DNA from: Paramacrobiotus richtersi
Lineage: Eukaryota; Tardigrada; Eutardigrada; Parachela; Macrobiotidae
Direction: 5' to 3'
DNA length: 29,657 bases
Assembly (NCBI GenBank): GCA_034698045.1
Contig: JAQGAU010000374.1
Coordinates: 1 to 29,657, forward strand
Shown here: positions 21,630-29,657 of the stretch, in pieces
Position numbering within the stretch: position 1 is the first letter of the stretch
Layout of the letters: every line of letters starts with the position of its first letter
Notes under the pieces: model-generated
Told to the model about the DNA's origin: nothing
Seen by the model: only the letters and a program-made list of their open reading frames with translations
The model's database searches: none
Program-made: the position numbers and the translations under genes

Positions 21630-22518
21630 AATGAACGGCAATACAGCAATTTCGCTCGGCTTGTATCTTGAATGTAAATATCGAGATGAGTGATATTTCC
21701 AGAGTCTGGAGTGTAAGGAATCTTCGTACAAATATTGATCCTAAAATACTATGCCAAGTACGCTACTACTAATTTTTTTCATGGAAATGCTATGAAATGG
21801 TGAATAGCTATGCATTCCTGACATCATTGATTTTAAGGTGGTTGAATTTTAAAAAGGTATAGATTACTGACCCATTCTTTTGCATAAGCTGTTGGTGTAA
21901 GATTAGATACTGTACTAAGCCATCCAGTGACCTTCTGCCTCAGAAACACGCTTTGTTTAGCAGATCCACACCCGAGTTCTTTTGAAGGGGTTATGCACAA
22001 CACGTAATCACTAATCTGTTTACTGCAATGTCCTGTTTGCTGATTGGTTCACGTTTGTGAGACTTCGAGTATTCGTACGTATTTGTATGTGTTGATCGTA
22101 TGTAAGCAGTCTTTTTATCCACGAAATTACGGCAAATTTGCACAATCACTTTCCCGTTAATAATTCTACTTTTGAACCTATATATGGACAACAGGACCTA
22201 TATCTACCGGCTACCTGTTCCTCACCGAAGACTCCGAAAACATTCTTGGCTTGCAGAACGATATACAATACCTACTTTACCCCAAATTACTGCGGAGACT
22301 CGTCTTATGGCCTCTTCGGTTTGCATATGCGGATGTGGCTTTTTCGTTGTATATCGTCATTCAACCCGTGCCTAGCTGACGTCGGGCTAATCCGAAGAGC
22401 CACCGTAATATATTACTAATTCTGTTGCGCCAATACACCGTCCTTCGCGGACACGATTTATCCAATCTGAGGCTGCTGTTTCTTACTGTTCCATTCGTTT
22501 GCAACCACAGCCTGCTTC
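21630..22518. other. Gene-free stretch upstream of the plus-strand GPCR
   Basis: No recognised gene. ctatatatgg at 22179-22188 is a TATA-like box about 335 bp before the ATG at 22519; it may be a promoter element, with no further support. Confidence 0.35.
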
Positions 22519-23529
22519 ATGAATTATACAAACCAAACTCTAGACACGGGCAATGTGACCTTTCTCACTAATCATACACAGCATTGGACTACTCTAACTG
22601 GACTCAAAGTTGCCATTCTGGTTGTCTCTGTAATACTCAACGCAGGCGTGCTGTTGTTCTACGCAAAGAAACCATCCTGCATTACATCATTCGCCGTTTA
22701 TCTGATAGCACTGTTTGTCTCCAACCTAGTGTATCAGTGCGCTTCCCGGGGATTAGCTATTGGACAGGAAGTGAGCCCGGCATGGCGAATGGATGATACG
22801 ACATGCATCTTTCATGCCTACACAACGAAAGTCATCAGTGAACTGCCCGTTATCTGTCACGTCCTCATTTCCATAAACCGTTTCTGGGCATTCAAGTACC
22901 CGGTTTCATACAGAAACCATCATAATAAGAAAACAGCTACTTGTATCTGTTTGTGTGCTTTCGTTTATGTACACTCGGTTTCTTTATCCGGGTTTCTTAC
23001 GGATTTTCTGGAATATTACCATCCTGAGCACAAGAACCGGGATTGTCGACGTTACTCCGGATCCATGCCGATCTGGCCGCAGATTCAAAGCACAGTTGAT
23101 CGATATGTGCCGTTGCTCGTTACGATTTCACTGTATGTGTACCTGATGGTCAAGCGGTACCAGAAAAGATCATCTAGACTCCGTGCAAGAGAGGCGAGTT
23201 CCGCAAAAAGGGAAAAAAGTGGAACCCGCGTTTTACCTATGCCTACGCGAAGCGAAATAAAAGATTTGGGTTTAGAAATGGTCCGAACGGCCAAACACCA
23301 GCGGGAGATTGTCAGGCCGTTTCTTGTTTTAACATTGTCCTCCATGAGCGTGTTAGTATGTTGGCTCCCTTTTGATGTTTATCATCTTCTAAGACAGCTG
23401 GTACGCACCCGGCCTTCGGAAACATTTTATGAGATTTGTTCGTTTTTGTACTCTTTTCAGGGTATGCTTGACCCGCTGATGTTTTTTGTTTGCTTACGTC
23501 GAAGCGCAGGGTTTCGATCTGGTGTGTAG
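22519..23529 (+). CDS. Rhodopsin-like GPCR, single exon, not a member of the A-C family
   Basis: An intact 336-aa frame with seven hydrophobic segments. The N-terminus has four N-glycosylation sites (NYT, NQT, NVT, NHT). TM1 is around residues 30-50 (VAILVVSVILNAGVLLFY); TM3 ends LISINRFWAFKYP, so DRY is NRF; the disulfide Cys pair is TTCIF and NRDCRR; the third intracellular loop is long and basic (RYQKRSSRLRAREASSAKR); TM6 has VCWLPFDVYHLL with the CWxP motif; TM7 ends MLDPLMFF, a DPxxF variant of NPxxY. The tail is very short. The NRFWAFKYP and CWLP pattern fits peptide-type class A receptors, but I cannot name a ligand. No intron is needed. Confidence 0.9.
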   Translation: MNYTNQTLDTGNVTFLTNHTQHWTTLTGLKVAILVVSVILNAGVLLFYAKKPSCITSFAVYLIALFVSNLVYQCASRGLAIGQEVSPAWRMDDTTCIFHAYTTKVISELPVICHVLISINRFWAFKYPVSYRNHHNKKTATCICLCAFVYVHSVSLSGFLTDFLEYYHPEHKNRDCRRYSGSMPIWPQIQSTVDRYVPLLVTISLYVYLMVKRYQKRSSRLRAREASSAKREKSGTRVLPMPTRSEIKDLGLEMVRTAKHQREIVRPFLVLTLSSMSVLVCWLPFDVYHLLRQLVRTRPSETFYEICSFLYSFQGMLDPLMFFVCLRRSAGFRSGV

Positions 23530-24317
23530 TTACACAAGGGTAACCTGCGAATCTGCGATAAGCATAGATTTAGATACGCTTGTCAGTACGGCCGTTAATT
23601 TGTTGTTCTGCATTCAAACGCGATCCGTGATCTTCTAAACCGCTTTTTATTTGTATTATTGAGACGAAACGTAGGCAGAGGCAGAACAAGGTATGAAGAA
23701 ATGTCAACTTGTCATGCAACAACAATTTGAGTAAAGTTCTCAAGTAAATGCGCGTACAGTAAGTTGCTACAAATCAGGAAAAAACTTCGGTACATGCTTA
23801 AAGTTACAGTAAGTACCGTAACAGGACAATTATATTCGTTGGAGAAAAGTGTGCAGTGCCGCAGATAATCAATATTACTGTAATTCTTGAAATACTTCCC
23901 CGCCCTAGTGAACAGATCGATTGTGCCGGATTCTCAATGTGTAACCTGTTTCGGATCAGTGTGATAGTCTCATACTGAAAGCCTACAGACCTCCGGTTTT
24001 CAGCCGGACAAGCAATATTTAGCGGTTAAACCTCGGGTTTCAAGAGAAGTTCTTCTCCAAATGATTGGCATGCATATTAAGGATTTTATCATTTTTTTAG
24101 TATACCAGCTTTTGTCTTCAAACGCAGTTGCCTGTGAGTCTGTGACTGGTACTGCTATCGCTCAACGAAATTATTTCTGTATACACCTCGGTTCCAATTT
24201 TCCACTGTAAAGCAGTCGCGCCCCTTTTACCTTTTGTGCAGATGACGCATTTATAGCAATGTAATCCACCACACACAATTGCTCACTTAGACCCTTACAA
24301 AATATTCCGCACCTTCA
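23530..24317. other. Gene-free stretch
   Basis: Downstream of the plus-strand GPCR. I see no coding frame of note, RNA gene or repeat. Confidence 0.5.
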
Positions 24318-24587
24318 ATGGGACCTACCCAATGGGTTTATTATCTCGGAAACCCCGAAAGACTTTCAATCCAAGAAGCCTCTCAGTTTGCGGATACGTA
24401 TACCTTTGAGCTTAAAACTACAGGAAAATATTTTTGTCAACGAGTGTCCATACAATTGCAACTGAATTTTGCTGATCGGCATTTGTTGGTACGGACTATT
24501 ATACAGACAAAGGTGACGAGCGATTATGACAACCGATATTATTGCGGTTGCGGATCAGCATTTGCGCAGAGCCTTTATTTTTGTTAA
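24318..24587 (+). other. Unrecognised 89-codon open frame
   Basis: Begins MGPTQWVYYLGNPERL and ends with a Cys-containing segment (YYCGCGSAFAQSLYFC). No family recognised, no clear splice partners; likely spurious. Confidence 0.15.
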
Positions 24588-24918
24588 AAACAGATTCGAT
24601 TGTATGTCGCTTGTGCTGTAATTACGTGGCAGTGTGGGCAAGGTCAACGTACCTAATACCAAAAGCAAAATCCGGTTTTCTTTTCAGCTTAGCCTTTCTT
24701 AAAAAGAAAAGAGACGTTGTCTGATTTTCAAACCCAAGGTCAACAATCTTACAGAAATCTGCCCTTGAAAATTCTAAGAGATGACCTTTGTTGTAATATT
24801 GGTGATAGGCGAAATGTGTATCTTGAATCAGTTCTTGCGAACAAGCATGGGTAAGATTCTGGTTTAATATCAGTCAAACTGATCGTATCGAAAACACGGG
24901 CTCAGAACTCGGAGATAC

Positions 24919-25290
24919 TGTACCGAACAGGCAGCGTTTTGCAAACTGAGGCCATTACCTTGACCTTGCTGTATAGGTTTGGTTACAAGTGATACCTGAT
25001 GGCATTGCCCACTTGTCGATATGGTCGATAATCGCAGTCGAAGAAACTCAAGTGTTTTCTAAATTACAGCATATTCTATTCGTACATACAGTAGTGCGAC
25101 CGCAGTGAATAAAAATAAAATGCTTAAAATTACCAGCATAGGGTGGAAAATACTTGAGTCTTTTCGACTGCGATTGGCGACCATATCGAGAAGTGCGCAG
25201 TGCACCTACGATGCCATCAGGTAGCATTTGTACAGCAAGGTCAAGGTCATGGCCTCAACTGGCAAAACGCTGCCAGTGGTCGTCACAGGC
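24919..25290. repeat. Large inverted repeat (~145-bp arms, ~80-bp loop)
   Basis: 24919-25061 and 25143-25290 are inverted copies. Shared blocks, written in right-arm sense, include cttgag, cgactgcgatt, cgaccatatcga, gatgccatcaggta, acagcaaggtcaaggt, atggcctca and gcaaaacgctgcc, with small indels between them. A transcript on either strand would fold into a hairpin of about 140 bp. No protein is encoded. It may be a MITE-like insertion or a source of small RNAs; no clean target-site duplication is visible. Confidence 0.85.
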
Positions 25291-25603
25291 GTGTCACGGC
25301 AATACTGGGAAGTGTATATACAGCAACAACACGTGCAGTTTCAACGTAAAGAATGACTTTACGTGCACAGAGATAATCGATAAACAAAACGTAGACCAGT
25401 AAGAGATGCAACAAAGTGTCTTCCAAATTAAACACATTCACAGAGGATCATTAGTGCTGCTCGTGGTTCAAAGGAATCGATCAAACATGCAGCAAGCAAC
25501 ATATATCTGTAAACCAACCAAACATTTTAAAGAAATTCCTCTTTTGATGATATTCTTCGACGCATCTTCATTGACTGATCATGTTCAGCAAAATATTGTA
25601 TTT

Positions 25604-26399
25604 TCACCACGCAATAGAGCTAAACAGCGACAACAACACGTGTATAACACCCAAAATTACCGTAAAAGCGGATATACCAATCAGAATATAGAGCGAAAGT
25701 ATTAGCAACGCAGGTGCGAAAAGTATGGCGAGAAGTATGCCAAGCCACGTACCCAAGCATCCCGGCAATAAAACGGACCACAAAGGTTGTTGATATGTCA
25801 AAAAAACCCACAATCCACGCAATAAAACAGTTTGCAAAGATTTCCTCTTTCCTTAGTTCCTGGACAAGCTCGCTAGCCAAAATTCTTTTCTAACTTGACA
25901 TGTTTAAACACAGACCAACAAACAGCACGGACGAATACAGGATGGACTGTCCGCGGCGTAAACGGGATGTTAACCGGCAATGACCATTTCCATGTACCGT
26001 TGATCCGAAATATTATCTGCAGATTGAGCTTCTTCGAGATCTTTTCGCAGCCATTTATCGTTTACGTCTAACACGCAGGCAGCCAGATGGAGCATAATGC
26101 ATCCTAAACTCCAAAAAATCCGTGTTTCTTCCAGGATTGTCCATCGAAGTATTTGCAATAAATTTCTTCAACATTTTTCTTCAACGACACCGGACCATGT
26201 TATTGTGCTTCAAGTCGCGCAATAATCTCATTCGGTCTCGCATCATCTGCCACTTTTCTGGATCCGTAATAACGTGCGTGTCTTTGTGTAGATGGACGAT
26301 TTTGAGCACCACAACTTTTGCAGAAAAACTACCACTTTGTGCTTTATAAACGGTACCGAACGGGCCTCTGGCAACGTAGTCCGAACGAGGATTGTACAT
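25604..26399 (-). pseudogene. Protein kinase remnant lacking catalytic core, with hydrophobic C-terminal tail
   Basis: Starts at 26399 (first ATG after an in-frame stop) with DYVARGPFGTVYKA (glycine loop), VVVLKIVHL (catalytic Lys position) and LRDLKHNNMV (after the C-helix), then stops. The next similar piece, about 26130, is IFWSLGCIMLHLA (F-helix), so subdomains V-VIII with HRD and DFG are missing. After two more frame shifts come NIPFTPRTVHPVFV and ILASELVQELRKEEIF, the usual kinase C-lobe end. A hydrophobic frame follows (LLAILFAPALLILSLYILIG), suggesting a membrane tail. Serine/threonine-type by the F-helix pattern; family not resolved. It cannot be catalytic as it stands. Confidence 0.6.
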
Positions 26400-26469
26400 A
26401 CGAGCACTTGATAGGTTTTACCAAAGACCTCTTTCTGGACTAAGACACCATCGATCGCCATTTCATTTC

Positions 26470-27310
26470 CAGTTCTCTAGATTCTACCTGGTTTCATAAG
26501 AGTTTCATAAGATTTCTGGTCGGTAAATAGCACTTTACTGCAGCTGACTGGTCAGCTGTCAGGTACTCTACCAGAGATGTTGTATTCTGAGCAACGGAAA
26601 ACGGTCATGCTGGACGCGCGTACAGCGAACTACAGTATTTAGACAGTCAGTTATCCATTTCCGCATAACTGTTATGCTCCACGTAGAAAACAAAAGCGCG
26701 GCAAAGTATAGTGAAACAGTTTAGTTTACTGATTACTTGTATGTGAGAACAATCAGCAAACTTTTACAGGCTCCGTTCTCACCAAGGATCCAAAAGCGGA
26801 AACAGTAGCGAGTCCTCACCTTATAATTACAATTAGAATCGCATTGAAAATCATGTGTCTGTAATATATGCACACGTTCTGATGCCCACAAGTTCTCATG
26901 CATATGGCAGTTGTTAGGGCGCGAAAAACAGCGAATGTCAGCTCAGAACTATTAGCAGACGGTACATATGTGCAACATGCTTTCTGTACGATAATGCGGT
27001 AGAAATTGTGGTGCTAATATTATGATGATATCACGATACTGTGAACTCGAGAATGCGGAATTTGCCGCACAAGGGCAAATGGAACAGCCGGGACTCATAA
27101 TCGTAATGAAGTGATTGTCTTCTTTTTAATTGGCACACTCAACAACCTTATTACCGCATAATCACATACAGTTTTGTAAAGCATCTGTTAACAACTGCAG
27201 TCAAGTTACCAACCAAGCGATGTACAGCAAAGGTCGCACTCCGACACAAACAGACATTCATTCACCAAGCACATGAACATTTGTGAACAGGCACTGTTAA
27301 AGCACGCAAT
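26470..27310. other. Gene-free stretch
   Basis: Between the kinase remnant and the WAP gene. Apart from a short direct repeat (gtttcataag, 26492-26512) I see nothing. Confidence 0.5.
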
Positions 27311-27981
27311 TTAAAATTTCTTCTCGCAATCATAATTACAGTTATCAAAGCAGCAGGCCTCGTTGCGACGGCATTGGCTGTCCGACTGGCACTTGTTGAT
27401 CTTGTCCCGGCGGCCACACACAGGGTCCTTTTTCTACAATCAAAACGAATGTTCGAGTTGCTGCGCACAGTGGAATCTGCCTTAACCTAGATAAAATTGG
27501 TCTACTTACTTTGCACATGCGGAAGTTGGCCGGACGTGTCCACTCCTTGTGGTGCGGCGGATGGTGCAGAGGCGCACGCCTGACCCGGCCTACGAGATCC
27601 GCTGAAACAAAGAGCTCAGTTTAATTCAAGGGAAAAGATTGCAATGAGAAAAGAGAATCAGTACGCGTAGAAGTCAAGTAAAACTGAACAAAAGGAGATT
27701 AAGGAAATTTATCCAGCGTAAGTGCCCGATTAGGAAAGTAAACTGAGCATAACTCATCGAATAAAAATTTTTGAAAAGTTCCACAGTTAAACAAAAAATT
27801 TACTGTTGCTACAGTTTTCTACATTAATATGAACAGTTATTAAAATTTGTAAGAAAAATACGATCGCAAAAACAAACTTACTTTTGGTCAGAATCGGCAG
27901 CGTAGCATTAGTGGCAGATATCGTTCCGACCAACACAACCAAACCAACGAACAGCACAGACAACACAACGTAATGATTCAT
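27311..27981 (-). CDS. Small secreted WAP (four-disulfide-core) protein, three exons
   Basis: Exons 27981-27882, 27601-27510 and 27433-27311 join in phases 1 and 0 to give 104 aa; donors are GTAAGT and acceptors TTTGTTTCAG and TTTTGATTGTAG. Residues 1-23 form a signal peptide (MNHYVVLSVLFVGLVVLVG). A basic, His/Pro-rich linker follows (RVRRAPLHHPPHHKEW). The C-terminal 44 residues have eight cysteines spaced C-x5-C-x8-C-x5-C-x5-CC-x3-C-x3-C, the whey acidic protein fold, with the family's typical CQSDSQC and ACC-x3-C ending. WAP proteins are extracellular protease inhibitors or antimicrobial factors; which applies here is unknown. Frame and cysteine pattern are intact, so the gene is probably functional. 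Confidence 0.85.
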
Positions 27982-28092
27982 TTTCGTCGGTGTAAAAGGT
28001 CACTCTAACAGCAAATCTAGCAAAATGACTGATAACCGCGAGAATACCGACTGACAGCTACTGAATGTGGTAGTTTTTACGGCAATGCCCTC

Positions 28093-28099
28093 GTTTATA
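28093..28099 (-). promoter_or_regulatory. TATA-like box of the WAP gene
   Basis: ATATAAA on the minus strand, about 115 bp upstream of the ATG at 27981, at a fitting distance for a promoter with a 5' leader of roughly 85-90 nt. Position and sequence are the only support. Confidence 0.35.
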
Positions 28100-28660
28100 T
28101 GGCTGCTACGAAGCGGATTACGAACTTCAAGAGAAAGCAAGCGAGTTTTACCAAATCCGGAGAGCTGAATGCGGCAAGAGAAGATAACTGTGAGAATCAT
28201 ATAACAGAAAGTTAAGCAGTTACACAATCTGTTGCATCATGCGCTCTGATAACAATGATATAAAGTGTCCAGATCAAATCCTGTTACATAAGCGTAGTAC
28301 GGATCAACTATATCCCGCAGAATGTGCTAAATCATTCTTCTATTCAGTGAGCTGTGACGCAAAGCAGGATCTATCGGATGCACAATGCGGACACACAAGA
28401 CGTAGCGTCGCGAGATCGTTTTTCCCGCGATAAAATGGATAAAGAAATGTAATAACTTTGTAAAAATTGCTTGTCGGTTTATTTTGCGAATGTTTTATGT
28501 GTGATTTTACTGTATGTAACGATTGTTACCTTATTTGGGAGCTGCGCACAACAAAGCACTGAAAAGAACCCAAAACCTTACGCTATCACTGCAAAATGTC
28601 ACCCAGACAATTCTTTCCGGTCCTGTTGATTGAAACTATACAGACATCGCCACAGACAGT
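28100..28660. other. Gene-free stretch
   Basis: No supported gene or repeat upstream of the WAP gene. Confidence 0.4.
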
Positions 28661-29188
28661 GTCTATCGCATGGTTACATTTATAGAAATGTCATTTGTTG
28701 ACTGGCCGCGTTTCGTATGAACGGATGAAGTAGTAAACGCTGGCAAGTGGGTCGGTTCCTGGATGGCTTTACAAAACATGTTCGCACAAACTTTGATGCA
28801 TCTTCCTTGCCAGGGCAGTTGAAAGTATACTGTCTTCAGACGTAACGGGTACTGCTTATATTTTAACAAATTTTTTAAGATTATCAAGAAGTGTGTCCTC
28901 TTTGAACACGTATTCTTTCAGGTTTTTTTTATGTTTGTTACACCGACAAGTTCATTTTCCCGGGGTAGTCTCACAGAGGTTCTTTCCTTGTACATGCACA
29001 TTTCAATAACAGTTCATCCACAGACCGAAGACATTGGTGGCTGTGCCCACATTATCTGGCTCAATATCGAGATCAAAAGTGAGCAGTTTCTGCGGTCATA
29101 TTTGGCGCATTTTTCTTGTGTTTCTACTTTCTAGCATACTTTCTCACGTGTTTCAGCAGTATTTCTCTAGTATTCCAGATGTACATGT

Positions 29189-29657
29189 TCATCTACCAGT
29201 AGTGCAATATTCTGCAAGATTTTTGTGAGTGGTTTTGGTTTTCCGTACGCATTCTCCCGGAAACTGCTGGTATTCTTCCATTCCAGCCTTAATTCGCTCG
29301 TATTCCGATTTCGATTGCACTTTGAAAAACACCATAAAACCCGGCCAGAATATGGGCAGACGAGAAACATACCACGTTGTATTTTCAGTAGCTAGTCAGC
29401 CTAGTTCCAGTATTGTATACGTATGTTGTTTGGGCTTATCGTTTTGTAGTCTGCGGTATATTTCAAACATGTTTCCGATTTTCTGTGCATGAGTGCTATC
29501 GGTAGGTACGAGTACAGCAGGAGTAATCGTAGTGTATAGGCTCAGTCCCACCGGCGGTTTAGTATGACTGTATTCAGGACCGTATCAAAGATCTCTTGCA
29601 GAAATGAAAATGTAACGTTTTTTTCAAAGTGCTTTATGTGCAGCACAGCCATACGCC
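29189..29657 (-). CDS. Unrecognised coding-like frames cut by the right edge
   Basis: Two minus-strand frames look protein-like: about 29540-29396 (LSLYTTITPAVLVPTDS, then KIGNMFEIYRRLQNDKP) and about 29380-29189 (WYVSRLPIFWPGFMVFF, then SKSEYERIKAGMEEYQQF). A small intron between them would be needed. Further left, 29080-28960 (NVFGLWMNCY) and 28820-28720 (PWQGRCIKVCANMFC) could be later exons. I do not recognise the family, and in-frame stops in the left parts leave the model unresolved. Confidence 0.3.

Noticed and set aside
25406..25705. 99-codon plus-strand open frame
   Set aside because: Overlaps the minus-strand hydrophobic frame, no family and no splice support.
29229..29492. 87-codon plus-strand open frame near the right end
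   Set aside because: The opposite strand gives more protein-like frames in the same place; neither could be assigned to a family.

Overview
The window looks like a gene-dense animal genome. It has many short GT-AG introns of roughly 45-75 nt, receptor-type proteins with signal peptides and transmembrane helices, and multi-exon genes that can be spliced in frame by eye. A receptor guanylate cyclase with a natriuretic-peptide-receptor-like ectodomain next to an array of lineage-specific rhodopsin-like GPCRs is what I would expect from a tardigrade (Hypsibius/Ramazzottius-like). That assignment is an inference from gene content, not a measured match.

Layout. 1-5246 (minus): almost a whole receptor guanylate cyclase: signal peptide, ANF-type ligand-binding domain, one TM helix, kinase-homology domain, coiled linker and cyclase domain, cut by the left edge. 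5587-9865 (minus): an array of related GPCRs: copy A, truncated in TM5; a decayed copy near 7.0-7.3 kb; intact copy B with a second exon at 8620-8721. 10861-15478 (minus): a six-exon cytochrome P450 that carries a nonsense codon and a frame break. Its 2.3-kb first intron holds a 1.3-kb foldback-type DNA transposon with a perfect target-site duplication and an antisense fragment of another ANF-type receptor. 16414-17668 (minus): intact GPCR copy C. 17.7-21.7 kb: mostly non-coding, with a displaced copy of the GPCR 5' flank, small hairpins, a GPCR-like trace and a decayed GPCR last exon. 22519-23529 (plus): an unrelated intact single-exon GPCR. 24919-25290: a large inverted repeat able to form a ~140-bp hairpin. 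25604-26399 (minus): a protein-kinase remnant lacking its catalytic core. 27311-27981 (minus): a three-exon gene for a small secreted WAP (four-disulfide-core) protein. Right edge: unrecognised coding-like frames on the minus strand.

Taken together this is a birth-and-death region of chemosensory or hormone-type receptors. Duplicated GPCR units share flanking DNA, some copies are intact and others are in several stages of decay, and fragments of receptor-cyclase ectodomains are scattered in both orientations. The genes do not form a pathway that the sequence shows; their link is shared duplication history. All exon limits come from reading frames and splice dinucleotides only.
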